From: Pseudomonadota bacterium
Lineage (GTDB): Bacteria > Pseudomonadota > Alphaproteobacteria > Rhizobiales > Pleomorphomonadaceae
Direction of reading: 5' to 3'
NCBI GenBank assembly: GCA_018262505.1
Contig: JAGSYV010000048.1
Location: 1 to 43,882 of the forward strand
Length of the DNA: 43,882 nt
Shown: piece by piece, positions 1 to 8,440 of the stretch
Layout: each line of letters begins with the position of its first letter
How positions within the stretch are numbered: the stretch's first letter is position 1
Notes under the pieces: generated by a model
What the model saw: the letters and a program-made list of their open reading frames with translations, nothing else
What the model was told of the DNA's origin: nothing
Databases searched by the model: none
Made by a program: the position numbers and the translations under genes

Positions 1-999
1 CCCGACCTGTTCCTTCGTGTAGAAGCCGTCCTCGACGACCTTCATCACGTTTTCCTTGGTCAGCGGGATCGGCGTCAGCAGAACAGAGTCGACCTGCTTT
101 TTGCCGTTGTCGAGCTTGGCGTTGAACTCAACCTTCTCGCCCTTGACCAGCTTGTAGGACAGCTTGGCGGCCTCAGAGGCAATCAGCTTCAGCGGCTTGT
201 AGACGGTGACCGTCTGGGTGCCGTCGATCACGCGCTTGATGGCGGCGAGGTCGGCGTCCTGACCGGAGATGGCAACCTTGCCAGCGAGGCCCTGAGCGGC
301 GAGAGCCTGAATGGCACCACCGGCCGTGCCGTCGTTCGAGGCGATGACAGCGTCAATCTTGTTGTTGGCGGCGGTCAGCGCGTTCTCCATGATCGACATC
401 GCTTCGGTCGCGCTCCACTCCTTGACCCACTGCGAACCGATCACCTTCACCTTGCCGGCGTCGACGGCAGCCTGGATGGCCTTCTCCTGACCAGCGCGAA
501 GCAACTTGGCATTGTTGTCGGTCGGCGCGCCACCCAACAGGTAGTAGTTGCCCTGAGGCACGGCCTTGAGGACAGCCTCGCCCTGCAGGAAGCCGACGCG
601 CTCGTTGTCGAAGGAGATGTAGGCGTCTTCGTCGGCGTTCAGGATCAGGCGGTCATAGGACACGATCTTGATGCCGGCCTTGTGGGCCTCGTCGATGACT
701 TCGCCGAATACCTGCGAGTTCATCGGCACGATGGCGATGGCGTCGACCTTCTTGGCGATCAACGTCTCGACCTGGTTGACCTGCTTCTGCTCATTGGCAT
801 CAGCCGAGGTCACCACCACTTCGGCGCCCAGATCCTTGGCGGCAGCGATGAAATAGTCGCGGTCGCGAGCCCAACGCTCAACGCGCAGATCGTCGATCGA
901 GAAGCCGATGACCGGCTTGTCAGCGGACGCCTGGGCGGCCATGGGCAGCGCGACGGCGGCGGCCAGAATCGTGCTCGAGAGAATGGTAGAAAGTTTCAT
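1..999 (-). CDS. xylF: D-xylose ABC transporter substrate-binding protein XylF (3' end outside window)
   Basis: Periplasmic sugar-binding protein of a CUT2-type ABC importer, delivering D-xylose to XylH/XylG, which would lie beyond the left edge. The frame is open from ATG at 999 to base 1, so the C-terminus is missing. Residues 1-24 form a signal peptide (MKLSTILSSTILAAAVALPMA) followed by the periplasmic-binding-protein type 1 fold. Segments typical of XylF are visible: GFSIDDLRVERWARDRD near the start, VSYDRLILN in the middle and AISGQDADLAAI further on. The AGGAGG site at 1005-1010 sits well placed before ATG. It is transcribed in the same direction as the fucose operon but has its own 575-bp upstream region. 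XylF is favoured over other CUT2 proteins from the ERWARDRD segment, but specificity for xylose is by family resemblance. Confidence 0.9.
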   Translation of the reverse strand, partial: MKLSTILSSTILAAAVALPMAAQASADKPVIGFSIDDLRVERWARDRDYFIAAAKDLGAEVVVTSADANEQKQVNQVETLIAKKVDAIAIVPMNSQVFGEVIDEAHKAGIKIVSYDRLILNADEDAYISFDNERVGFLQGEAVLKAVPQGNYYLLGGAPTDNNAKLLRAGQEKAIQAAVDAGKVKVIGSQWVKEWSATEAMSIMENALTAANNKIDAVIASNDGTAGGAIQALAAQGLAGKVAISGQDADLAAIKRVIDGTQTVTVYKPLKLIASEAAKLSYKLVKGEKVEFNAKLDNGKKQVDSVLLTPIPLTKENVMKVVEDGFYTKEQVG

Positions 1000-1344
1000 T
1001 ATCACTCCTCCTGAAGACCCTGACGGGTCCAGCCGCCTCCCCGGCGGCCTCCTTGCACCCGAACCACGACCGAATGATTGATCCTCCGGTCACTTCCCCC
1101 GGCAACGCCCGTCATAGGCATCGTCGTTGGTTCGAGATATACCTCACGCGAGGATAGATGCCTCAAAGCGTTGATGGATGCAACTCATTTTGATCACCTA
1201 GATGCGTTGTGACCATCATCCATTTGACGAAGAAATTTCCCATCTCCGTCATGAGGTTCTCCCAGATATGGCGACAAACGCGTTTATCCTCGCTTAAGCA
1301 CGACAAATCACGGACGTGCTTCTCCTGTTGGATAGCCGTCAAAT

Positions 1345-1362
1345 TTGATGTGATTACATCAA
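1345..1362. promoter_or_regulatory. 18-bp operator-like palindrome upstream of xylF
   Basis: The arms TTGATGT and ACATCAA are perfect inverted repeats around a 4-base centre (GATT). It lies about 345 bp upstream of the xylF start, in the AT-richer part of the gap. The shape suits a dimeric HTH repressor such as a ROK/XylR, LacI or GntR protein. No regulator is assigned, and the distance from xylF means it may act at another promoter. Confidence 0.35.
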
Positions 1363-1512
1363 GGACGTTTCCTCCAGTCCCTGACGAACGTTTTCCGGCA
1401 CCCTCCGTACCGCCGGTAAAATTCGACCCTCAAATTATACTCATCGCCCATTCTTGGCAAGAGACAATGCTGCCGACATCGACGAATGGCCAGTCCCGCA
1501 CCCCAAGACGAA

Positions 1513-1547
1513 ACGCCCCGCTGCGGCACGCGGCCGTGGCGGGGCGT
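1513..1547 (-). terminator. Hairpin terminator after the aldo/keto reductase gene
   Basis: A perfect 9-bp stem (ACGCCCCGC with GCGGGGCGT) encloses a 17-nt GC-rich loop, 28 bp past the stop of the gene ending at 1575. The downstream tract on the minus strand is only moderately T-rich (TTCGTCTT), so efficiency is uncertain. It probably ends the fucose operon before xylF. Confidence 0.55.
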
Positions 1548-1574
1548 CAACGACTGAACGACAAGGAAAACAGA

Positions 1575-2573
1575 TCAGGGTGTCGGTGCGTTGGCCGAGA
1601 GCAATCCTTCGGCTCTGAGCCGGTCCCAAAGGGCGACAGGGACCGCCGTCCGATACCAGTCGAAGTTCTGCTTGGCGGCGCCGAGCCTGCTCATGCCGAC
1701 AACGACAGCTTTGACCGCCGGGTGGGCCAGCGGGAAATGTACCGCCGCCGCCGGCATCACGGCACCGGCTTCGGAACAGACCGCGGCGATTCGCCGTGCC
1801 TTCTCGACGATCTCGGCAGGCGCCGCGCCGTAGTCGTAATTGCCTCCGGCCTCCGGCGGCTTCACCAGGATGCCGGAGTTGAAAATACCAACGGCTACAA
1901 CGCCAACGCCCCGCCGCTCGGCAAGCGGTAGGAAGTCGGCGAGGCCCGGCTGTTCGAGCAGCGTGTAGCGGCCGGCCAGCATCACCACGTCGAGATCGAG
2001 CTTGGAGATGAGATCGGCTGCGACGTCGGCCTCGTTGATGCCGGCACCGATCGCCCTGAGATCGCCACTGCGCCGCAGTTCGTCAAGCGCCCGGTAGCCG
2101 CTGTCGAGCGTGTCGCGATAGTGCCGATCGAAGTCGGCCTTGAGGTTCCGCCGGTCGAGATCGTGAATGTAGACGATGTCGATCGTCTGGGCTCCGAGCC
2201 GATTGTAGGATTGCTCCAGCGACCGCATGAAGCCGTCATAGGTGAAGTCGAGTACCGGTTTCAGTGGTTGCGGCCGCACCCAGCCTCCCCGGTCGGGCGT
2301 CTCGCCGCGCTTATAGGGCACGAAATAACGGCCGACCTTGGTCGACAGGAGGTATTCCCCGCGCGGTTGGTTGCGCAGAAAGCGGCCAACCCTCAGTTCG
2401 CTGAGACCGAAGCCGTAAAGCGGCGATGTATCATAGTAGCGGAAGCCCTCGGTCCAAGCCTCGGCGAGAAGGGCATCGGCAACATCGTCGGGCACGTCCC
2501 AGGTCAGCGTGCCAAGGCCGGACGCACCGAAACCAAACCGGTAGGCCGGATGATCGTCGAACGGAAGTGTCAT
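1575..2573 (-). CDS. Aldo/keto reductase (L-fucose/D-threo-aldose 1-dehydrogenase type)
   Basis: A 332-residue NAD(P)-dependent oxidoreductase of the aldo/keto reductase superfamily, resembling the branch that contains D-threo-aldose 1-dehydrogenase (L-fucose dehydrogenase) and pyridoxal 4-dehydrogenase. The N-terminal strand reads FGFGASGLGTL. The motif GFRYYDTSPLYGFGLSE carries the catalytic Asp and Tyr, and IDIVYIHDLDR carries the catalytic His. The start at 2573 (MTLPFDDHPAYRFG) is preferred because the longer frame adds 29 residues unlike the family. A weak GGGAG precedes this ATG. As the last gene after fucI it could oxidise L-fucose or reduce/oxidise L-lactaldehyde from the aldolase step. 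The role is inferred from context. Confidence 0.85.
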   Translation of the reverse strand: MTLPFDDHPAYRFGFGASGLGTLTWDVPDDVADALLAEAWTEGFRYYDTSPLYGFGLSELRVGRFLRNQPRGEYLLSTKVGRYFVPYKRGETPDRGGWVRPQPLKPVLDFTYDGFMRSLEQSYNRLGAQTIDIVYIHDLDRRNLKADFDRHYRDTLDSGYRALDELRRSGDLRAIGAGINEADVAADLISKLDLDVVMLAGRYTLLEQPGLADFLPLAERRGVGVVAVGIFNSGILVKPPEAGGNYDYGAAPAEIVEKARRIAAVCSEAGAVMPAAAVHFPLAHPAVKAVVVGMSRLGAAKQNFDWYRTAVPVALWDRLRAEGLLSANAPTP

Positions 2574-2732
2574 GGTCGAGATGGCTCCCAGTGCACTGAT
2601 CCGATCGGGGGATATGACCGGTGAGGTCCTGTTCGATCGGGCAAGTAGACGCAAACGCAAAGGAATTTAGTACACGACGCCCGATGAGTCGTGTGTTGCT
2701 CGTGGAGATTGCGCACCTGGCGCAAGCGACGA

Positions 2733-2756
2733 GCCATGGCGAGCGCTCGCCATGGC
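2733..2756. repeat. 24-bp perfect palindrome between fucI and the aldo/keto reductase gene
   Basis: The half-site GCCATGGCGAGC is followed directly by its exact reverse complement. It lies 20 bp after the fucI stop. As RNA it would make a stem of about 10 bp with a 4-nt loop. There is no U-tract on either side, so it looks more like an mRNA 3' stabiliser or processing hairpin, or a DNA-binding site, than an intrinsic terminator. Confidence 0.55.
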
Positions 2757-2776
2757 CCAACTGGTTGCCGTTATTC

Positions 2777-4549
2777 TCAGCCGTAAAGCGGCCCGAAGTT
2801 CTGGCAGGCCCGGAAGTCCGCGCCCTCCGGATCCATGCCGAACATCGCCCAGGTGCTCGGCCGGAAGATCGTCCCCTCGTCGACATTATGCATGGCGATG
2901 GGGATGCGCAGCATGGAGGCAAGTGCGATCAGATCGGCACCGATATGGCCATAGGAGATGGCACCGTGGTTGGCACCCCAGGCCGCCATCACCTTGTAGA
3001 CGGATTTGAATGGTCCCTCGCCTGTCAGCCGCGGCGCGAACCAGGTGGTCGGCCAGGTTGGGCTGGTTCGCTGGTCGAGAATGTCATGCACCTTGTCGGG
3101 CAACGCAACCGTCTCACCCTCGGCGATCTGCAAAACCGGTCCAATGCCCGCGACCAGGCTGAGGCGCGTCATGGTGACGGGCATGCCGCCACGCGTCGCA
3201 AAGTCGGTCGACCAGCCGCCACCGCGGAAATAGCCGTGGTCGGCCTGGCAGAAGCGCGTCGCCTCGAGGGAACGCCGCTGGTCGGCCTCGGTCACTTCCC
3301 AGAACGGCTTGATCCCGGGCTTGTTGTCGACCGTCATCTCGCCGGCACCGTCGAGACAGGTGGCACCCGAGTTGATCAGGTGAATGAGACCGCCCGCCGC
3401 CGCGCCTTCGACGACATGGCCGGAGACCCGCTTGATGGCCTCGGGGCTCCAATAGGTGCGTACGTCCGAGAAGATCTGCGCCCGCGCCGTCAGAAGGTTG
3501 CCGAACAGCATGCCAACGCCATTGAGGCAATCGTTTTCGGTGGCGAGAACCAATGGCTGACGCGGTCCGCTCCAGTCGAACGACGTGTTCAGCATGGTCT
3601 CCATGAAATCGCCGTTCGGCATGAAGTCGGTCCACTGCCGCTGCCCCTGGAAACCGGCGGCAATGGCGTGATGGCCGCAGGATTCCTCGACATAGCCGAG
3701 TTCGGCAAGGCGCGGGTTGCCCACCATCAGATCGCGAGCAATCAGACACATCTTGACCGACGTTTCCCATTCCCAACGCTTGCGCGACGCATCCGATGCC
3801 TTGTCGCCGTTGGGGTCGAAGCCTTCCTTGCAATTCTTGAGCGTCCAGGCGAGCGCCTTCTCGTACTCGACCGGATCGTAGATATTGAGCTGCAGCCGGC
3901 GCTGGAACTCGCTCATGTCGATATATTCGGTGCGCATACCGAGATAGCGCTGGAAGAAATCGGCATCGACGATCGAGCCGGCAATGCCCATCGACACGGC
4001 ACCCATGGAGAGATAGCTGCGGCCTCGCATGGTGGCGACGGCGATGCCGGCGCGCACGAAGCGCAGAATCTTGTCCCGCACGTCGCCGGGGATCGTGCGA
4101 TCCGACCCATCCTGCACTTCCGAACCGTAGATGCCGAAGGCCGGCAGGCCCTTCTGGCTGTGGGCGGCCAGCACGGCGGCGAGATAGACGGCGCCGGGAC
4201 GCTCGGTACCATTGAAGCCCCAGACAGCCTTGGGCATCAGCGGATCCATGTCCATGGTCTCGGAGCCGTAGCACCAGCAGGGTGTTACCGTCAGCGACAC
4301 GCCGACGTTCTCGCGGGCGAACTTCTCGGCGCAGGCCGCCGCCTCCGAAACGCCGCCAATGGTGGTGTCGGCAATCACGCATTCCACCGGCTCGCCGGTG
4401 GGATGACGCAGTGTCGAAGTAATCAGCTCGGCCACGGCCTTCGCCATGCCCATCGTCTGATCTTCGAGACTCTCGCGCACGCCGTTGCGCCGACCGTCGA
4501 TGGCCGGGCGAATGCCAAGCTTCGGCAGGTTCTTGAAAACGCCGTTCAT
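2777..4549 (-). CDS. fucI: L-fucose isomerase
   Basis: Converts L-fucose (and often D-arabinose) to the ketose L-fuculose, a cytosolic Mn-dependent step. The 590-residue product is the usual length. The N-terminus [20 protein letters not shown] is the family signature. The expected metal and catalytic residues are present: Glu338 in [10 protein letters not shown], Asp362 in [12 protein letters not shown] and His528 in [11 protein letters not shown], matching E337, D361 and H528 of the E. coli enzyme as I recall them. The start at 4549 follows GGGAGAGAG; the upstream in-frame ATG adds 18 unrelated residues. It lies 63 bp after fucA in the same operon. No fuculokinase gene is adjacent. Confidence 0.97.
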   Translation of the reverse strand: MNGVFKNLPKLGIRPAIDGRRNGVRESLEDQTMGMAKAVAELITSTLRHPTGEPVECVIADTTIGGVSEAAACAEKFARENVGVSLTVTPCWCYGSETMDMDPLMPKAVWGFNGTERPGAVYLAAVLAAHSQKGLPAFGIYGSEVQDGSDRTIPGDVRDKILRFVRAGIAVATMRGRSYLSMGAVSMGIAGSIVDADFFQRYLGMRTEYIDMSEFQRRLQLNIYDPVEYEKALAWTLKNCKEGFDPNGDKASDASRKRWEWETSVKMCLIARDLMVGNPRLAELGYVEESCGHHAIAAGFQGQRQWTDFMPNGDFMETMLNTSFDWSGPRQPLVLATENDCLNGVGMLFGNLLTARAQIFSDVRTYWSPEAIKRVSGHVVEGAAAGGLIHLINSGATCLDGAGEMTVDNKPGIKPFWEVTEADQRRSLEATRFCQADHGYFRGGGWSTDFATRGGMPVTMTRLSLVAGIGPVLQIAEGETVALPDKVHDILDQRTSPTWPTTWFAPRLTGEGPFKSVYKVMAAWGANHGAISYGHIGADLIALASMLRIPIAMHNVDEGTIFRPSTWAMFGMDPEGADFRACQNFGPLYG

Positions 4550-4587
4550 ATCTCTCTCCCTTGCAACCCGGTGCCTCTCCTCCGTCT

Positions 4588-4610
4588 CCGGACCGACCTC
4601 CACGGTCCGG
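4588..4610 (-). other. Hairpin in the fucA-fucI intergenic gap
   Basis: A perfect 7-bp stem (CCGGACC with GGTCCGG) with a 9-nt loop lies between the fucA stop (4613) and the fucI ribosome site. There is no U-tract. It may tune relative fucA and fucI expression or mark an mRNA processing point. Confidence 0.4.
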
Positions 4611-4612
4611 CT

Positions 4613-5320
4613 TCAGAGGCGCTTCGGTCCGCCATGCGGCGGCGGCTCTACTTTATTCTTGAGTGTGGGGTCGATCTCACCGGCCTGTTTGCCATAACTC
4701 TTGAAGCGTTCCAGCACGACCGTCATCTCGTCTTTGCCGAGGATCACGCCGCCACCCAGCATGCGCGTGCCGATATAGATGCGCGCCAGATTCTCGACCT
4801 CCTCGAGGACCGAAAAAGCTTTTGCCGGCGTCTTGCCCAGCGTGATGACGCCATGATTGCCAAGAAGACAGGCCATCCGGTCTTCCAGCGCCGCCAGCGC
4901 TTCCACCGACAGTTCCGCCGTTCCGAAAGGGGCGTAGCCCGAACACTTCACCACGTTGCCGCCGGAAACGCCGATCATGTAGTGGATCGGCGGAATGTCG
5001 AGCCGACAGCAGGCCAAAATCGAACAGTTGGTGGCATGGCTGTGGAGCACCACGTCGACATCCGGACGGCCCTTCAGAATGTCAAAGTGGAAACGCCACT
5101 CCGACGACGGGATGTAGTCGCCATAATAGCGCCCGTCCCAATCCATCTCGACAATCTGTTCGGGCCGCATTCGGTCGTAGGCGATACCGGACGGGGTGAT
5201 CAGCAACCCACCGTCCACCCGGACGCTGAGATTGCCGGCTGAACCGATGTTCAGCCCAGCGGCATTCATCCTGAGACAGGTCGCTATCATCTCCTCGCGG
5301 AGACCGAGATGGGGTGTCAT
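4613..5320 (-). CDS. fucA: L-fuculose-phosphate aldolase (class II aldolase/adducin family)
   Basis: Cleaves L-fuculose 1-phosphate to dihydroxyacetone phosphate and L-lactaldehyde. The 235-residue protein follows the E. coli FucA pattern closely: GLNIGSAGNLSVR (residues 22-34), LLITPSGIAYDR, PSSEWRFHFD, HSHATN, PPIHYMIG and GNHGVI. The Zn and catalytic ligands are Glu74, His93, His95 and His156. The ATG at 5320 overlaps the deoR stop in an ATGA, so the two are translationally coupled. A C-terminal tail of about 20 residues extends past the E. coli length. Rhamnulose-1-phosphate aldolase is a less likely alternative because the motif spacing and the fucI neighbour favour FucA. Confidence 0.94.
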   Translation of the reverse strand: MTPHLGLREEMIATCLRMNAAGLNIGSAGNLSVRVDGGLLITPSGIAYDRMRPEQIVEMDWDGRYYGDYIPSSEWRFHFDILKGRPDVDVVLHSHATNCSILACCRLDIPPIHYMIGVSGGNVVKCSGYAPFGTAELSVEALAALEDRMACLLGNHGVITLGKTPAKAFSVLEEVENLARIYIGTRMLGGGVILGKDEMTVVLERFKSYGKQAGEIDPTLKNKVEPPPHGGPKRL

Positions 5321-6162
5321 TTGCTGGTCGCCTCCTGAGGCGCGGACGGATCGGCCGCCCCTTCCGCCGGGGAGTCTTCCCGGTTTTCCTGATCGAGCGG
5401 CGCGATCAGCACCTCCACGCCGGCATCCTCCAGCAGGCGTCGGTCGCCGTCGGAAATTCCCTCATCGGTCACGAAAATGTCGACCTCGGCGAGCGGAAAC
5501 ACCACAAGGCTGCGCGCCTCGCCGAATTTGCTGCTGTCGGCCAACACCACCAATCGCGCCGCCTGCCGACGCAGCGCGCGCGCCGCCCGAAGCGGCAACG
5601 GATCGTCCTCCATAATGCCGGCCGCCCCAACGGCGTGACAGCCGATGAAAAAGGTACTGGCGGCAACATGGAAGGCTGGCGGATCGTCGAAGGGACTGAG
5701 CACGATGCCCTGCTGGGCCAGCACCTCGCCCCCCGTCAGGAAGACGCGGTTGTCGGTCTTGAAGGCGAGATGATTGGCCACCGGCAACGAGTCCGTCAGT
5801 ACGGTCAGGCCGGCGGCTGGCAGCATTTCGGCAAAGCGTGCCACGGTGGAACCACCGTAGAGGATCAGCGTGTCGGGCGCCGAGACAAGCGCGGCGGCCC
5901 GCCGAGCGATCGCTTCCTTGGCCACGGCGGCGCGCTGTGCCTGCTCCCCAAAGAAATAAGAAGCGAGCGGCCGGCCAGCCGCCATCAGCGGCGCCACACC
6001 GCCACGAACCTTGCGGATGCGCCCGGCGTCGCAAAGCTGATCGACATCGCGGCGCAGCGTGGCGCCCGACGCATCGACCATGGTCAGAAGCTCCTCGTAG
6101 GACACGGCATCGCGTCCTTCGACGGCCTTCAGGATCAGGTTGAAACGCTCTTCCTTCAGCAT
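5317..6162 (-). CDS. DeoR-family transcriptional repressor of the fucose operon
   Basis: Cytosolic sugar-operon regulator of 281 residues. The N-terminal winged HTH (about residues 1-57) includes VSYEELLTMVDASGATLRRD and the DeoR wing IRKVRGG. The C-terminal half is the DeoRC sugar-phosphate sensor, with the SNK-like SKFGEARS segment and ISDGDRRLLEDAGVEV at the end. The start MLKEERFNLIL at 6162 is the usual DeoR N-terminus. An in-frame ATG at 6207 would add 15 residues, and neither has a clear Shine-Dalgarno. It is the first gene of the operon and overlaps fucA by 4 bp, which suggests autoregulation. The likely inducer, fuculose 1-phosphate, is an inference. Confidence 0.9.
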   Translation of the reverse strand: MLKEERFNLILKAVEGRDAVSYEELLTMVDASGATLRRDVDQLCDAGRIRKVRGGVAPLMAAGRPLASYFFGEQAQRAAVAKEAIARRAAALVSAPDTLILYGGSTVARFAEMLPAAGLTVLTDSLPVANHLAFKTDNRVFLTGGEVLAQQGIVLSPFDDPPAFHVAASTFFIGCHAVGAAGIMEDDPLPLRAARALRRQAARLVVLADSSKFGEARSLVVFPLAEVDIFVTDEGISDGDRRLLEDAGVEVLIAPLDQENREDSPAEGAADPSAPQEATSK

Positions 6163-6454
6163 GTCGAGACCATATGTCGACACCCTAGAAGCGTCAATGC
6201 GACCCATCGCAGTTTTGTTCAAAACATTTCATCTACACGCAATATTTTTCAGCGCCTTGGCGTCATGCCGAAAGCCACGGCAAAAAGCCTATCAAAAAGG
6301 CAATATGCGGCGCTTTTCGTCGCAAAGCCCGCACAAAACGATCAATTCGTGCACTCTCGGCATTTCCCGTGCTTGATTCACTCATCGGGATTACCTAAGA
6401 CCGTCCAAAACCCCGGCCTGTAATCCGGCCGAAGACTCTGACGGAGGAAGTTTG

Positions 6455-7408
6455 ATGCGTGCCTTGTTGTTTGCTCTTGCCGCCAGCGTCGCGGCGGTCC
6501 TGCCGGTCCACGCCGAGAATGTAACGGTCGACGTGACCGCCATTGTCGAGCATCCGGCGCTCGACGCCGTTCGCGACGGTGTCAAGGACGCTTTGGCTGC
6601 CGCTGGATACAAGGAAGGCGAAAACCTTACCTTCGTCTACAAGTCGGCGCAGGGCAACGCTGCTACCGCCGCCCAGATCGCCCGTCAGTTCGCTGGCGAA
6701 GGCCCGACCGTGATCGTGCCGATTTCGACCCCGTCGGCTCAGACCGTCGCGGCCGCCACGCGCGATATTCCGATCGTTTTCTCGGCGGTGTCCGACCCGG
6801 TGGGCGCCCAGCTCGTGAAGAGCATGGACAAGCCCGGCGGTAACATCACCGGCCTTTCCGACATGTCGCCCGTGGCCGAGCATATCGCTCTCATCAAGGA
6901 AATTCTGCCGAATGTGAAGAAGCTGGGCTTCCTCTACAATTCCGGCGAGGCCAACTCGGTGTCCCTGCTGGCCGCTCTCAAGGCAGAGGCCGACAAGGCC
7001 GGCATCGAAGTCGTCGAGTCCGCCGCCACCAAGACCGCCGAGGTGCAAGGGGCAACGCGTGCCCTGGTCGGCAAGGTCGACGCCATCTATGTCCCGACCG
7101 ACAACACGATCATTTCCGCTCTGGAGTCGGCGGTCGGTGTCGCCGAGGAGTCCAAGCTGCCGCTGTTCACCGCCGATACCGACAGCGTGTCGCGCGGCGC
7201 AATCGCTGCTCTTGGATTCAACTATTATGACGTCGGCAAGCAGACGGGCGCCATCGTCGTCCGCGTGCTGAAGGGCGAGACGGTCGGCGATATTCCGGCC
7301 ACTGTCGCCAAGGGGACCGACCTCGTGGTCAACAAGAAGGCCGCCGCCAAGATGGGCGTGACCCTGCCCGAGGCTCTGGTCGCCCGTGCCACCAAGGTCA
7401 TCGAATAA
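6455..7408 (+). CDS. ABC transporter substrate-binding protein (TrpX-like, PF04392 family)
   Basis: Exported solute-binding protein of 317 residues for an unknown small substrate, likely an amino acid or related compound. A signal peptide spans residues 1-20 (MRALLFALAASVAAVLPVHA). The mature part has the family's VTAIVEHPALDAVRDGVKDAL opening, then PTVIVPISTPSAQTVAAAT and IPIVFSAVSDPVGAQLV. GGAGG lies just before the ATG at 6455. It is followed by a strong hairpin and then the permease and ATPase genes. The family includes the tryptophan/tyrosine-type TrpXYZ systems of Gram-positives, but specificity here cannot be read from sequence. Confidence 0.88.
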   Translation: MRALLFALAASVAAVLPVHAENVTVDVTAIVEHPALDAVRDGVKDALAAAGYKEGENLTFVYKSAQGNAATAAQIARQFAGEGPTVIVPISTPSAQTVAAATRDIPIVFSAVSDPVGAQLVKSMDKPGGNITGLSDMSPVAEHIALIKEILPNVKKLGFLYNSGEANSVSLLAALKAEADKAGIEVVESAATKTAEVQGATRALVGKVDAIYVPTDNTIISALESAVGVAEESKLPLFTADTDSVSRGAIAALGFNYYDVGKQTGAIVVRVLKGETVGDIPATVAKGTDLVVNKKAAAKMGVTLPEALVARATKVIE

Positions 7409-7417
7409 TCAGGATGT

Positions 7418-7453
7418 CGCGCCCCACCGTGAAAGCGGCGGGGCGCGTCTTTC
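7418..7453 (+). terminator. Attenuating hairpin between the binding-protein gene and the permease gene
   Basis: A perfect 8-bp stem (CGCGCCCC at 7418-7425 with GGGGCGCG at 7440-7447) is followed by TCTTTC. It lies 10 bp after the stop of the binding-protein gene and inside the presumed operon. A partial terminator in this place is a usual way to make more binding protein than membrane components. Confidence 0.7.
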
Positions 7454-7558
7454 GGAAAAGGCCGGCCGACGCCGGTCGGGATATCCCGCTCTAGCGCCCG
7501 TGCAACTCCGCCAACTGGCCGTATTAGCTCGGAATATCCAGCACAAGGATCGTTGCGC

Positions 7559-8440
7559 GTGAGCCAAATCGCCCTGTGGGGGGCCGTCGAACTCGGCCTC
7601 GTCTATGCCTTCGTCGCGCTCGGCGTCTATCTCGCCTTCCGCGTCCTCGACTTTCCCGACCTGACCGTCGACGGCACCTTCCCGCTCGGCGCGGCCGTGA
7701 CGGCGGTGCTGATCATGGCGGGCATCAATCCCTGGCTCGCGGCCGTGGTCTCGATGCTGGCCGGAGCGCTGGCCGGCCTTGTCACTGCGACACTCAACGT
7801 TCGCTTCAAGATTCTGAACCTGCTCGCATCGATCCTGACCATGATCGCCCTGTTCTCGGTCAACCTCAGGGTGATGGGTCGGCCGAATGTGGCGCTGCTC
7901 TCCGTCGACACCATGCTGACCCCCTTCTACGGGCATGGATTCCGGGACTTCATGGTGCGGCCGGTGTTCCTTCTGGCGCTGGTCATCGTGGCACTCATCG
8001 TCGTCTGGCGTTATCTCGAAAGCGACGCCGGCCTCGCCATGCGCGCTACGGGCGCCAACGCTCGCATGGCGCGCGCCCAGGGCATCAACACCGATCGCCA
8101 GATCTATCTCGGCATCGCCCTGTCCAACGCGCTGGTGGCGCTTGGCGGCGCGCTGTTCGCCCAGACCAACGGCTTTGCCGATGTCACCTCCGGTGTCGGC
8201 ACCATCGTCGTCGGTCTCGCGGCGGTGATCATCGGCGAAACGCTGTTCGGCACCCGCCGCATCCTGATCGCGCTGATCGGCTGCGTCGTCGGCTCCATTC
8301 TTTACCGCATCGCCATTCAGCTGGCGTTGTCGAGCGACTCGCTTGGTTTGCAGGCGTCCGACCTCAACCTCGTCACCGCTGTACTCGTCACATTTGCGCT
8401 GGTGCTGCCGCGCCTCAAGCGGGGAGTGCTCTTGTCATGA
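7559..8440 (+). CDS. ABC transporter permease (LivH/RbsC-like fold, TrpY-type)
   Basis: Inner-membrane subunit of 293 residues with about eight hydrophobic segments, starting with ALWGAVELGLVYAFVALGVYLAF. The sequence after it, LDFPDLTVDGTFPLGAAV, is characteristic of the permeases paired with PF04392 binding proteins. GTG at 7559 is chosen because AAGGA at 7545-7549 is 9 bases away; an in-frame TTG at 7553 would be too close. It ends in an ATGA overlap with the ATPase gene, so the pair is translationally coupled. Confidence 0.87.
   Translation: MSQIALWGAVELGLVYAFVALGVYLAFRVLDFPDLTVDGTFPLGAAVTAVLIMAGINPWLAAVVSMLAGALAGLVTATLNVRFKILNLLASILTMIALFSVNLRVMGRPNVALLSVDTMLTPFYGHGFRDFMVRPVFLLALVIVALIVVWRYLESDAGLAMRATGANARMARAQGINTDRQIYLGIALSNALVALGGALFAQTNGFADVTSGVGTIVVGLAAVIIGETLFGTRRILIALIGCVVGSILYRIAIQLALSSDSLGLQASDLNLVTAVLVTFALVLPRLKRGVLLS

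Larger units (their letters stand above)
1000..1574. other. 575-bp intergenic region upstream of xylF
   Basis: No credible gene lies between the aldo/keto reductase stop (1575) and the xylF start (999). The open frames that cross it have no ribosome site or family resemblance and run on antisense to the reductase. It holds a hairpin terminator (1513-1547), an 18-bp operator-like palindrome (1345-1362), and AT-richer sequence at about 1140-1370, presumably the xylF promoter. The length suggests regulation of xylF independent of the fucose operon. Confidence 0.6.

Noticed and set aside
1209-1931. Plus-strand open frame of 240 codons across the xylF upstream gap
   Set aside because: The first part has no recognisable protein features and the second part is antisense to the aldo/keto reductase. 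No ribosome site.
3114-4382. Minus-strand frame of 422 codons overlapping fucI
   Set aside because: It is a shifted reading of fucI; Arg/Ala/Gly-rich and without motifs.
2621-5242. Long open frame of 873 codons on the plus strand
   Set aside because: It lies antisense to fucI and fucA, whose products match known enzymes along their full length. It is rich in His, Arg and Gly with no family motif or ribosome site, typical of a GC-rich shadow frame.
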